Shown piece by piece: positions 36,401-43,624 of a stretch of 64,000 nucleotides of DNA. How positions within the stretch are numbered: position 1 is the first letter of the stretch; each line of letters opens with the position of its first letter. The position numbers and the translations under genes are program-made. The notes below the pieces were generated by a model. That model was given only the letters and a program-made list of their open reading frames with translations, did no database searches and was not told the origin of the DNA. Origin of the DNA: Rhodoligotrophos sp. CJ14. GTDB taxonomy: Bacteria; Pseudomonadota; Alphaproteobacteria; Rhizobiales; Im1. Where the stretch lies: contig NZ_CP133319.1 of assembly GCF_038811545.1 (NCBI RefSeq), forward strand, positions 930,001 to 994,000, in the 5' to 3' direction.

Positions 36401-36955
36401 ATGCTCACCTCACAGCCGGTCCGCAGCTCACAAAGCCATGAGAAGCCTGGCTTGCATAAGCTGGTGCGGCTTTCCGCAGCTCTCGCCTGCACAGCAGCCC
36501 TTTATGCGGGCACACTCTCCCAGGCCCACGCGCACGAGTTCAAGCTGGGAACATTGACCATCGATCACCCCTGGTCCCGCGCCACACCGGCCGGTGCGAA
36601 AGTTGCTGCAGGATACTTGGTGGTCAGGAATTCAGGCGCTGAACCCGATCGCCTGATCTCCGCAACGGCAGAAGTCGCCGAGACGGCCGAAATCCACGAG
36701 ATGGGCATGAAGAATGGCATCATGAGCATGCGCGCGATTGCCGAGGGTCTCGAGGTCCCTGCTGGCAGCGAGATGGCGCTGAAACCAGGCGGCTATCATC
36801 TGATGCTGCTTGGCCTGAAGCGGCCGCTCCACAAGGGCGAAAAATTTGCCGGCACCCTCACCTTTGAGCATGCTGGCACCGTCTCGATTGAATATGTGGT
36901 TGAAGGGGTTGGCTCAACCAACGCCAAGTCCGGGCACAATCAGCACGCACACTGA
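36401..36955 (+). CDS. Periplasmic copper chaperone PCu(A)C
   Basis: A 184-residue protein with a signal peptide (about 20-42, ending QAHAH) and one PCu(A)C domain. The copper ligands follow the H(M)X10MX21HXM plan, seen as EIHEMGMKNG, the Met of MSMRAI, and YHLMLLGLKRPL. It delivers Cu(I) to cytochrome oxidase or similar targets. The C-terminal His-rich tail (HNQHAH) may add metal binding. ATG 36401 is preferred to ATG 36395 because GGAG then lies 8 bases away. A strong hairpin follows the stop. Confidence 0.92.
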   Translation: MLTSQPVRSSQSHEKPGLHKLVRLSAALACTAALYAGTLSQAHAHEFKLGTLTIDHPWSRATPAGAKVAAGYLVVRNSGAEPDRLISATAEVAETAEIHEMGMKNGIMSMRAIAEGLEVPAGSEMALKPGGYHLMLLGLKRPLHKGEKFAGTLTFEHAGTVSIEYVVEGVGSTNAKSGHNQHAH

Positions 36956-36960
36956 TCATG

Positions 36961-36997
36961 GAGGTGAGCCGCGGCCCATGCTGCCACGGCTCACCTC
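36961..36997. terminator. Hairpin terminator after the PCu(A)C gene
   Basis: GAGGTGAGCCG (36961-36971) and CGGCTCACCTC (36987-36997) pair over 11 bases with a 15-base loop, 5 bases after the stop. The following 12 bases, TTGACATGTCAA (36998-37009), are a perfect palindrome. It lies between convergent genes, so it may serve both strands. Confidence 0.65.
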
Positions 36998-37021
36998 TTG
37001 ACATGTCAAATGCGGGCGCGA

Positions 37022-37798
37022 TCAAGCCGGTGGCGCTGCGACCGAGAAGAACACGCCTTGCGGATCCTTGCATTGCATGATCCATGACCCGCCGGGCACC
37101 TGCGCCGGACCATTGAGCACCGCGCCCCCATTCCTGGTCACAATCTCCTGGGCGGTTCGGATCTCCGGCACATTGAAGTAATAGCCCCAGAATGGCTGAG
37201 GAATGTCCTTCGGCTTGTTCATCATGCCGCGAATAGGCTGGCCGTTCCAGGCAAAGAGCTGATAGGTTCCCATTTCGCCCATGTCCAGCGCGTCAGCCTT
37301 GGTCCAACCGAAGATCTCGGCATAGAACGGGAATACGCTGGCCCAATCTCTGGCCATGAGCTCATGCCATCCCCCATGGCCGGGCGTTCCCAAGGCGACT
37401 TGGCCGTAATCTTCACCGCAATCCTTTCCCCGAAACAGGGCGAAGACCGCACCTTGCGGATCGGCCACGACCGCGAACCGGCCGACATCGGGGATATCCG
37501 CGGGCTGGCGATGAACCGTCCCGCCTGTCGCGCGAATTCTTGCCGCGGTCGCGTCCACATCATCGGCTGCGATATAGCCGAGCCATCCCGGTTGCGCGCC
37601 CGCCTCGCAGGCCTCCGCCGGCAGCGTCATCAGTCCGCCAATAGGGACCTCTCCAGCCTTGAATATCTCGTAGGTGAAGTTGCCGTGCTCGAAGGCATCC
37701 ATATTCCAGCCAATGAGCTTCCGATAGAATTGGGCTGCAGCCTTGGTATCGGTCGTCATAAGCTCGTACCAGACGAACTTTCCTTGTGCTTGAGACAT
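37022..37798 (-). CDS. Two-domain VOC-superfamily protein
   Basis: A 258-residue protein with two VOC modules (about 6-125 and 140-256). Each starts like KFVWYELMTTD.KAAAQFYRKLIGW and GWHELMARDWASVFPFYAEIFGW and ends with a DPQGAVFALF or DPQGVFFSVA strand. Such tandem proteins resemble glyoxalases or ring-fission enzymes, but no metal triad can be assigned with confidence. ATG 37798 has a GGAGGAG site 6 bases upstream and is preferred to the one at 37813. Confidence 0.9.
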   Translation of the reverse strand: MSQAQGKFVWYELMTTDTKAAAQFYRKLIGWNMDAFEHGNFTYEIFKAGEVPIGGLMTLPAEACEAGAQPGWLGYIAADDVDATAARIRATGGTVHRQPADIPDVGRFAVVADPQGAVFALFRGKDCGEDYGQVALGTPGHGGWHELMARDWASVFPFYAEIFGWTKADALDMGEMGTYQLFAWNGQPIRGMMNKPKDIPQPFWGYYFNVPEIRTAQEIVTRNGGAVLNGPAQVPGGSWIMQCKDPQGVFFSVAAPPA

Positions 37799-37848
37799 GC
37801 GATTCTCCTCCATTGGGCCGGCCCGACAAGACGTGTCTCCACACGAGT

Positions 37849-37900
37849 CCTAAATCCTTCGGGCGCGAGCCGGTATCCGCTTCGCTCGAACACGCTCTAA
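37849..37900 (-). repeat. Decayed family-A intergenic repeat, copy 3
   Basis: On the minus strand TTAGAGCGTGTTCGAGCGAA followed by GCGGATACCGGCTCGCG matches the core of the copies at 301 and 25276, but the right arm is degraded. It again lies 3' of a gene set (the SRPBCC gene and its duplicated tail). Confidence 0.5.
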
Positions 37901-37934
37901 CCCATCTCGATATGGGTCGAGCGATCCGATCCGG

Positions 37935-38178
37935 CAGCCTGGCCCCGTCAGGCAAGATATGCCGCCAATTTGTCAGCACTTTCACTCCAGGTCTCGATGA
38001 AGCCCATCCTTTCGTGAGCTTCCCGGTCCGCTGGCGTCCAGTGGCGGGCCTGCACGCAGCCTGGCCCCGTCAAGCAAGATAGGCCGCCAATTTGTCAGCA
38101 CTTTCACTCCAGGTCTCGACGAAGCCCATCCTTTCGTGAGCTTCCCGGTCCGCTGGCGTCCAGTGGCGGGCCTGCACG
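37935..38178. repeat. Exact-length 122-bp tandem duplication at the 3' end of the SRPBCC gene
   Basis: Two adjoining 122-base units, 37935-38056 and 38057-38178, differ at only three positions. The right unit holds the last ~36 codons and the stop of the SRPBCC gene; the left unit lies beyond that stop and is untranslated. Two of the differences are silent in the reading frame and the third changes Val to Ile (MGFVETW against MGFIETW). Confidence 0.9.
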
Positions 38179-38621
38179 ATGACCCGCGTGTTAGAACCTA
38201 GGTCTTCGAAAGCAACGACCGCCGTCATGAACGGCAAATCGACAGAGGGCACCCATCCCACCTCATAGGCATCGGTAAACACCAGCCGTCGAAGTGGGAG
38301 GATCTCGAGGAACACCCCGCTATGGGGGAATTCGCGGCCCCGATCATCCCGCATGACCATGTGGAAGCGCCCGCCTGGGCGCAGATCCACTTCACAGCCA
38401 TGAATGGTTATGCCCCGCGGCCCCCACCAGAGGGCAAGCTGACGAGGGTCGGTCCAGGCCGCCCAGACAGCCGCGCAGGGAGCGCCATAAAGACGGCGAA
38501 AGCATAGCTCGCGAGCAGCCAGCGTGAGCCCACTGCTGCGATCGGCCCTAGAACGGTTTTCTTCGGGCGAGCCGCTGTGGCAAACATGCGCGTTTCCGCC
38601 AATGCAATTCTCATCCAGCAT
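38070..38621 (-). CDS. SRPBCC / AHSA1-like (START-fold) protein
   Basis: A 183-residue protein with the Aha1-type fold: ELCFRRLYGAPCAAVWAAWTDP near 38-60, LALWWGPRGITIH, DLRPGGRFHMVM, FTDAYEVGW and the C-terminal GFVETWSESADKLAAYL helix. The family binds hydrophobic ligands; no enzyme role is assigned. ATG 38621 has a CAGGAG site 6 bases upstream and avoids running into the divergent marR. Regulator plus SRPBCC protein is a common pairing. Confidence 0.88.
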   Translation of the reverse strand: MLDENCIGGNAHVCHSGSPEENRSRADRSSGLTLAARELCFRRLYGAPCAAVWAAWTDPRQLALWWGPRGITIHGCEVDLRPGGRFHMVMRDDRGREFPHSGVFLEILPLRRLVFTDAYEVGWVPSVDLPFMTAVVAFEDLGSNTRVIVQARHWTPADREAHERMGFVETWSESADKLAAYLA

Positions 38622-38666
38622 ACCTGCTCCTGAACGTCGCCTCGCGCTGTTTTCCGCGCTTTTTGC

Positions 38667-38695
38667 TTGACATTTTGTGTTGATATCAACATTAT
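38667..38695 (+). promoter_or_regulatory. marR promoter with a perfect palindromic operator in its spacer
   Basis: TTGACA (38667-38672) and CATTAT (38690-38695) are 17 bases apart. The spacer and the first base or two of the -10 hold TGTTGATATCAACA (38678-38691), a perfect 14-base palindrome. A bound MarR dimer would block both hexamers. The predicted start point, 6-7 bases past the -10, falls on the A of the marR ATG at 38702. Confidence 0.78.
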
Positions 38696-38701
38696 TAGCC
38701 C

Positions 38702-39172
38702 ATGTCAAACGCCATTCAGGTCTCCTTCGAAACAACCCTCCATGTCCGCGATCATTGCCTCTGTCTGCATGTTCAGCGCGCGGCACGGGCTCTGGCCCGT
38801 CGCTTCGACGATGCCTTCCGCGGGCTGGACCTGACCAGTGGGCAGTTCTCCCTTCTTATGTCGCTCAATCGGCCGTCACCCCCGAATATGCGTGAGGTGG
38901 CCAACCTGCTCGCCATGGATCGCACCACGCTGACCGCTGCCCTCAAACCTCTCGAGCGCCGCGGGCTGGTGACCATTGCTGCCAATCCCAAGGACCGGCG
39001 TAGCCGTTTATTGATGCTCACCGGGGCGGGCAAGGCTTTGCTGGCGGAAGCCACGCCGATCTGGATAAGGGTCCATCGCGAGATCGAGGCGCGCCTGCCA
39101 ACCGACTGTGATCAGCTCCGCAGCATACTCAACGCGGTCTCGGCGCCCGCTCCCGCAGAACGCCAGGGATAG
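38702..39172 (+). CDS. MarR family transcriptional regulator, probably leaderless
   Basis: A 156-residue winged-helix regulator. The dimerisation helix CLCLHVQRAARALARRFDDAF is followed by GQFSLLMSL, the recognition region MREVANLLAMDRTTLTAALKPLERRGLV and the wing with KDRRSRLLMLT. No Shine-Dalgarno precedes ATG 38702, and the promoter places the RNA start at or next to it, so a leaderless mRNA is likely. It is divergent from the SRPBCC gene and likely represses both. Confidence 0.92.
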   Translation: MSNAIQVSFETTLHVRDHCLCLHVQRAARALARRFDDAFRGLDLTSGQFSLLMSLNRPSPPNMREVANLLAMDRTTLTAALKPLERRGLVTIAANPKDRRSRLLMLTGAGKALLAEATPIWIRVHREIEARLPTDCDQLRSILNAVSAPAPAERQG

Positions 39173-39244
39173 GTCGAAAGGAACGCTCTGTGCTAGGCTG
39201 CTTGACTGAGCACCCTCGATCACCTCTCCTTCAAGGAGCCTGCC

Positions 39245-39994
39245 ATGACGCAACCGCGCCATCCCAAAATCCGCGTCGGAATCGGCGGCTGGACTTATGA
39301 GCCCTGGCGCGGCGTCTTTTATCCCGATGACCTGCCCCAGCGGCGCGAGCTGGAATATGCGAGCAGCAAGCTTACCACCATTGAGATCAATGGCACCTAT
39401 TATGGCTCGCAAAAACCCGAGAGCTTCCGACGCTGGCGCGAGGAGACACCGGACGACTTTGTATTCTCGGTGAAGGGACCGCGCTTTGCGACGAACCGCC
39501 GGGTGCTGGCCGAGGCGGGCTCGTCGATCGAGCGCTTTTTCGCCAGTGGCGTGACCGAGCTGCGTGAGAAGCTTGGGCCGATCAATTGGCAGTTTCAGGC
39601 AACCAAGAAATTCGATCCCGCCGACCTCGAAGCCTTCCTGAAGCTTCTGCCCAAGAGCCAAGATGGCGTTGACTTGCGCCATGTGCTTGAACTTCGCAAC
39701 GCCAGTTTCATGGTCCCGGACTGTCTGGATTTGCTGCGCGCCCACGGGGCGGCCGTCGTGCTCACCGATCACGAGACCTTTCCGAATTTCGAGGAAAGCC
39801 CGGCCGCTTTCACCTATGTGAGGCTGCAGCGCGCTTCCGAAACCGAACCGCTTGGCTATTCGGCTAAAGCCCTCGATGACATCGCCGAGCGCGCCCGCCG
39901 CTGGGCGGGCGACGGCGAGGTCTTCATTTATATGATCAACGGCTTCAAGCCCAAAGCGCCGGCCGCCGCCATGGGCTTGATCGAGCGGCTCTAA
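39245..39994 (+). CDS. DUF72 family protein
   Basis: A 249-residue TIM-barrel-like protein of the DUF72 family: GIGGWTYEPWRGVFYPDDLP at the start, LTTIEINGTYYGSQKPESFRRW, FVFSVKGPRFATNRR, WQFQATKKFDPADLEAFL and VYIMINGFKPKAP-like end (VFIYMINGFKPKAP). Function is unknown, though conserved Glu/Arg positions resemble a nuclease or isomerase pocket. An AAGGAG site precedes ATG 39245. A long open frame on the other strand here is a shadow. Confidence 0.94.
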   Translation: MTQPRHPKIRVGIGGWTYEPWRGVFYPDDLPQRRELEYASSKLTTIEINGTYYGSQKPESFRRWREETPDDFVFSVKGPRFATNRRVLAEAGSSIERFFASGVTELREKLGPINWQFQATKKFDPADLEAFLKLLPKSQDGVDLRHVLELRNASFMVPDCLDLLRAHGAAVVLTDHETFPNFEESPAAFTYVRLQRASETEPLGYSAKALDDIAERARRWAGDGEVFIYMINGFKPKAPAAAMGLIERL

Positions 39995-40031
39995 TCCTGC
40001 CGCCGGGCTTACACCGGCCGCGCTGACCGCT

Positions 40032-40069
40032 GAAACGGATTCAACCCGTTGCGAAATTGAATCGGTTTC
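40032..40069. terminator. Hairpin between convergent DUF72 and GlcG-like genes
   Basis: GAAACGGATTCAA (40032-40044) and TTGAATCGGTTTC (40057-40069) pair over 13 bases with one mismatch and a 12-base loop. The minus strand (TTAGAGGCGGAAACCGATTC) resembles the family-B dispersed repeat, so it may be a repeat recruited as a bidirectional terminator. Confidence 0.55.
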
Positions 40070-40097
40070 CGCCTCTAAGGTGTTGGTCAGCCATATC

Positions 40098-40532
40098 TTA
40101 TGGCTGATAGCCTGTGGCCTCGTAAAACCGCTTGAGCGCGGCCTCGCCCACCTGCTGGTCCTCGGCGGCGGTTCCCGAGCTGATGCCGATCGCCCCGACC
40201 ACCACCCCATCCGCGGTGACCGGCAGGCCGCCACCCACGATGCAGAAGCGCCCGCCATTGGTGTTATGGATGCCATAGCTTGGCTTACCCGGCACGCAGT
40301 TCTCGTTATAGACATGCGTGGCGCGCCGCGCCGTCGCGGCCGTGAACGCCTTGTCCATGGCAATGCTGATGCTTGCGGTCTTGCCCCCATTCATCCGCTC
40401 GAAGGCGATGAGATAGCCCGACTCATCCGCAACCGCGATGCACATGGGCACATTGATGGCGTTTGACGCCTCGACCGCTTCCTTGATGAGCAGCCGTGCA
40501 TCTTCGATGGAAAGGCGCTTGATATCGAGCAT
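40098..40532 (-). CDS. GlcG/HbpS family protein
   Basis: A 144-residue protein of the heme-degrading/GlcG-like fold: LDIKRLSIEDARLLIKEAVE at the start, CIAVADESGYLIAFERMNG, KAFTAATARRAT and GGGLPVTADGVVVGAIGISSG near the end. Members bind heme or cobalamin or have unknown roles. ATG 40532 is preferred to an upstream start at 40595 because the family starts with this Met. Confidence 0.9.
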   Translation of the reverse strand: MLDIKRLSIEDARLLIKEAVEASNAINVPMCIAVADESGYLIAFERMNGGKTASISIAMDKAFTAATARRATHVYNENCVPGKPSYGIHNTNGGRFCIVGGGLPVTADGVVVGAIGISSGTAAEDQQVGEAALKRFYEATGYQP

Positions 40533-40640
40533 GTGAGGAACCCCCGTCCGACTATTAGATGGAGGGGGCATGCTATCCGGATCGTGCCGGGGCACAACCG
40601 CTTTGCTGTCATGCGGATGGAACAGCGCCTCCTTTTGCGC

Positions 40641-41303
40641 TCAGGTCTGGAGCGGCTCGGCGCTCGCCGCAGCCCTGAACGACGACGGCACGCGCAGCTC
40701 GGCCCTGGCCTGTTTCATGATTTGCCACCCGCCGGCTATGGCAAGCACTGCCATGATCGAAGCGACCGCGAGATCGGGCCATGCCGTGCCTGTCCCGAAC
40801 ACACCAGCAGCAGCCGCGAGCACCGCCAGATTGCCGATGGCATCATTGCGCGAGCAGATCCAGACCGATCGCATATTCGCATCCCCCGCGCGGAAGCGGT
40901 AAAGCATCAGTGCCACGCCGACATTCGCAGCCAAGGCGAGAATGCCGACGGCCCCCATCGTTTCTGCTTGGGGGAGCGTACCCGCAACCGCATGCCAGAT
41001 GGTCGAGCCGAGCACCACCGCGCCGAAGATCCCAAGCGAGAGGCCCTTGATGGACGCGGCGCGGGCGCGCCAGGCAAGCGCCAGCCCCGCAACGCTCAGG
41101 CTGATCGCGTAATTTGCCGCATCCCCCAGGAAGTCGATGGCATCGGCCTGGAGCGATGCCGAGCCCGATGCGAGCCCTGCGACCATTTCGGCCAAGAACA
41201 TGCCGGCATTGATGATCAGGGCGAGCCAAAGCGCGCGCCGCCATTGTGGGCTGTTCAGTTCATTGATGGAGCAGGATTGAGCATCACCGCAGCAACCGGC
41301 CAT
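40641..41303 (-). CDS. Cation diffusion facilitator (zinc/heavy-metal exporter)
   Basis: A ~220-residue CDF transporter. It starts with a Cys-rich MAGCCGDAQSC that may bind metal. The first metal-site helix SASLQADAIDFLGDAAN (D54, D57, D61) and the second SVWICSRNDAIGNLAVL are visible, with six membrane segments in all. It lacks the long C-terminal cytosolic domain of FieF/ZitB, a short form. It is divergent from a ZntR-like MerR gene over a long-spacer promoter. ATG 41303 has AAGGTG upstream. Confidence 0.88.
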   Translation of the reverse strand: MAGCCGDAQSCSINELNSPQWRRALWLALIINAGMFLAEMVAGLASGSASLQADAIDFLGDAANYAISLSVAGLALAWRARAASIKGLSLGIFGAVVLGSTIWHAVAGTLPQAETMGAVGILALAANVGVALMLYRFRAGDANMRSVWICSRNDAIGNLAVLAAAAGVFGTGTAWPDLAVASIMAVLAIAGGWQIMKQARAELRVPSSFRAAASAEPLQT

Positions 41304-41334
41304 ATCGTCACCTTTCCATTCCGACATGGCATCC

Positions 41335-41365
41335 CATATGCACCCTGTAGTCACTTCAGGGTCAA
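41335..41365 (-). promoter_or_regulatory. MerR-type long-spacer promoter for the CDF gene
   Basis: Minus-strand TTGACC (41360-41365) and CATATG (41335-41340) are 19 bases apart. The spacer is filled by the dyad ACCCTGAAGT...ACAGGGT (41342-41362 read on the minus strand). This is the classical MerR design, where activator twisting of an over-long spacer turns on metal export. Confidence 0.82.
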
Positions 41366-41369
41366 GCCT

Positions 41370-41777
41370 ATGGCACGGTTAACGATTGGTGATCTCGCAC
41401 GGGCGACCGGCACGACAGTGGAGTCGATCCGCTACTACGAGCAGATCGGCATTCTGCCCGTGCCGGCGCGCACGGCTGGCAATTACCGGGCCTATGATGC
41501 CGGGCATTTGACACGGCTCAGCTTTATCCGCCGCGCGCGTGCGCTCGGCTTCTCGCTCTCGCAGATCCGCGAGCTGCTTGGGCTTGCCGATGACCGGGAG
41601 CGTTCCTGCGCGGAGGTCGACCTGATCGCCCGCGCCCATCTCGCAGAGATCGAGCACAAGATTGCCGATCTCAACGCTCTTCGTGACGAACTGGCCGGGA
41701 TGATCGAGTGCTGCGCCCATAACACGGTGGCCGATTGCCGGATTCTGGAGGCGCTTGCGCCCCGTCCGGTCGACTGA
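41370..41777 (+). CDS. MerR family heavy-metal regulator, ZntR-like
   Basis: A 135-residue regulator. The HTH begins LTIGDLARATGTTVESIRYYE with RYYEQIGILP. Metal ligands fit the ZntR plan: C80, C114-C115 in ECCAHN, H117 and C123 in VADCRI. Zinc, cadmium or lead is therefore more likely than copper or mercury. It is divergent from the CDF exporter and very probably activates it. ATG 41370 starts 5 bases past the -35 of the opposite promoter. Confidence 0.93.
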   Translation: MARLTIGDLARATGTTVESIRYYEQIGILPVPARTAGNYRAYDAGHLTRLSFIRRARALGFSLSQIRELLGLADDRERSCAEVDLIARAHLAEIEHKIADLNALRDELAGMIECCAHNTVADCRILEALAPRPVD

Positions 41778-41820
41778 TCCGCATTGCGCCTGGACCCAGC
41801 CCAAGCGCTCGACTCTCCTG

Positions 41821-41870
41821 TTGAGCTTCGCAAAAAATCGGCGTATGGAAATGTTATGTTATATCAGAAC
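41821..41870 (+). promoter_or_regulatory. Promoter and Zur-box-like operator of the zinc uptake operon
   Basis: TTGAGC (41821-41826) and TATGGA (41844-41849) are 17 bases apart. Overlapping the -10 and the start point is a 23-base AT-rich element (41848-41870) whose left half, GAAATGTTAT, matches alphaproteobacterial Zur sites as I recall them; the right half TATATCAGAAC is weaker. A Zur repressor here would shut off zinc import when zinc is plentiful. Confidence 0.6.
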
Positions 41871-41987
41871 AGACGATCGCCCCGCCTATCCGCTTTGCGC
41901 AGCTCCGTCTGGGACCGCCTCCTGGTCGCAGCCGCCGCGTGCCTTGGCTGCTGGGCACTAATCGCCTGGGCACTCGACTGGTGGTGA
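41856..41987 (+). CDS. Possible 43-residue leader/membrane peptide before the zinc transporter
   Basis: The frame from ATG 41856 gives 43 residues: an Arg-rich head (YQNRRSPRLSALRSSVWDR) and one membrane-like segment (LLVAAAACLGCWALIAWALD). Its TGA ends 2 bases before the ATG of the ABC ATPase, so coupling is possible. Its start lies inside the Zur-like element at the predicted transcription start, so any mRNA would be leaderless. No homologue is recognised. It may be chance. Confidence 0.35.
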   Translation: MLYQNRRSPRLSALRSSVWDRLLVAAAACLGCWALIAWALDWW

Positions 41988-41989
41988 GC

Positions 41990-42736
41990 ATGGCGGGACC
42001 AACCCTCAGGCTTGTCGACGTAACCCTCGCCTATGGGCGCCGCCCGGCCGTGCGCGGTGTCACCGGGACATTCGAAGCAGGTTCGCTGACCGCGATCGTC
42101 GGTCCCAACGGGGCTGGAAAATCCACACTGCTCAAGGGCATTATCGGCGCGCTGCGTCCAGAGCGCGGCCGGATCGAGATCGAAGGGGTGAAGCGGAGCG
42201 AGATCGCCTATCTCCCGCAATCCGCCGATCTTGACCGCAGTTTCCCCATCACTGTTCTCGATCTCGTTTCGCTGGGGACCTGGGCGCGAACCGGTATCTT
42301 CCGCCGGATCTTCGGCAGCGAGCTGGATCGGGTGATGACTGCGATTGAGGCTGTCGGCCTCGGTGGCCTGGAAGAGCGCACCATAGGCAGCCTCTCCGGG
42401 GGCCAGCTGCAGCGGGCCCTCTTTGCGCGCATGCTGCTGCAGGATGCGAAGCTCCTGCTGTTGGATGAGCCTTTCACCGCCATTGATAGCAAGACCACGG
42501 CGGACCTTCTCGACCTGGTCCACCGCTGGCACGGCGAGCAACGCACCGTCGTGGCCGTGCTGCATGACCTCGATCTCGTGCGCGAGCATTTCCCCCAAGC
42601 CCTCCTTCTCGCACGCGACCCCGTGAGCTGGGCCGAAACAGGCACCGTCCTGACCCCGGAAAACCTGCTTAATGCGCGGCGCATGTGCGAGGACTGGGAT
42701 GATGAAATCGCATCGGGTTTGCGCAAGGTGGCATGA
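41990..42736 (+). CDS. Zinc ABC transporter ATPase (AztA/ZnuC type)
   Basis: A 248-residue ATPase of the manganese/zinc/iron chelate family. It has Walker A IVGPNGAGKSTLLKGIIG, signature LSGGQLQRALFARML, Walker B LLLLDEPFTAID and H-loop VLHDLDLVREHF. The YLPQSADLDRSFPITV region is the family Q-loop stretch. ATG 41990 is used rather than 41939 because the fold begins there. The permease start overlaps its stop by 4 bases. Confidence 0.92.
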   Translation: MAGPTLRLVDVTLAYGRRPAVRGVTGTFEAGSLTAIVGPNGAGKSTLLKGIIGALRPERGRIEIEGVKRSEIAYLPQSADLDRSFPITVLDLVSLGTWARTGIFRRIFGSELDRVMTAIEAVGLGGLEERTIGSLSGGQLQRALFARMLLQDAKLLLLDEPFTAIDSKTTADLLDLVHRWHGEQRTVVAVLHDLDLVREHFPQALLLARDPVSWAETGTVLTPENLLNARRMCEDWDDEIASGLRKVA

Positions 42737-43614
42737 TGAGCCTCGCCAGCCTGTTTGTGGACCCGTTTCTCGATTATGGTTTCATGCGCCGGGCGCTTGC
42801 CGGCTGCGTCGCTTTGAGCCTCAGTTCGGCGCCAATCGGTGTGCTCCTCGTGCTGCGGCGTATGAGCCTCGTGGGCGATGCCATGGCGCATGCCATTCTG
42901 CCGGGCGCAGCCGTAGGCTTCCTCGTGGCCGGGCTCTCTTTATTCGCCATGACCATTGGCGGGGTCATCACCGGGCTTGCCGTGGCGCTGCTCTCAGGAC
43001 TGGTCTCGCGTGCAACCCCGATCCGTGAGGATGCCAGCTTTGCGGCCTTCTATCTCGTCTCACTTGGCGTAGGGGTGCTTCTCGTCTCGCTGCGCGGCTC
43101 CAATGTGGATCTTTTACACGTGCTGTTTGGCACCGTCCTGGCTCTTGATGATCCGGCACTGCTACTGATCGGGTCGATCTCCACCGCAACCCTTCTGTGC
43201 CTTGCCGTGATCTACCGGCCGCTGATCGTGGAATGTCTGGACCCGGGCTTTCTGCGCGTGGCTGGCGGCGGCGGACTGGTGGTTCACGCGACCTTTCTCA
43301 CCCTCGTGGTTCTCAACCTGGTCGGCGGCTTCCACGCGCTCGGCACGCTTATGGTCGTAGGCCTGATGATGCTGCCCGCGACCGCCGCCCGCTTCTGGGC
43401 AGAAACAGTCATCGGCCAGATGCTGGTCGCAGTCTGCCTGGCTATACTCTCGAGCATTGCCGGGCTTCTGCTCTCCTATCACCAAAGCCTGCCGACCTCC
43501 CCCTCGATTATCCTGATCGCCGGCGCCTTCTACCTTGCCTCAATCGCCCTGGGCCGCCACGGCAGCCTCGCCCATTCGCTCTGGCATATGGTCCACGCCC
43601 CTCGCTTCCGTTGA
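42733..43614 (+). CDS. Zinc ABC transporter permease (AztB/ZnuB type)
   Basis: A 293-residue ABC-3 family permease, with about eight hydrophobic helices. It shows GVLLVLRRMSLVGDAMAHAILPGAAVGF (shown in part), then LGVGVLLVSLRGSNVDLLHVLFG and a GLMMLPATAARFWAE coupling-helix region. ATGATGAG at its start gives two adjacent Met choices (42733, 42736). The binding-protein gene starts 10 bases after its stop. Confidence 0.93.
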   Translation: MMSLASLFVDPFLDYGFMRRALAGCVALSLSSAPIGVLLVLRRMSLVGDAMAHAILPGAAVGFLVAGLSLFAMTIGGVITGLAVALLSGLVSRATPIREDASFAAFYLVSLGVGVLLVSLRGSNVDLLHVLFGTVLALDDPALLLIGSISTATLLCLAVIYRPLIVECLDPGFLRVAGGGGLVVHATFLTLVVLNLVGGFHALGTLMVVGLMMLPATAARFWAETVIGQMLVAVCLAILSSIAGLLLSYHQSLPTSPSIILIAGAFYLASIALGRHGSLAHSLWHMVHAPRFR

Positions 43615-43624
43615 GGAGACACCA

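Noticed and set aside
39008-40390. Long (460 aa) open frame on the minus strand across the DUF72 gene
   Set aside because: It is antisense to a clear DUF72 protein, is basic and low in complexity, and has no recognisable domain.
40533-41369. N-terminal extension of the MerR frame
   Set aside because: The frame is open, but the MerR fold starts at 41370 and the region is antisense to the CDF and GlcG genes.
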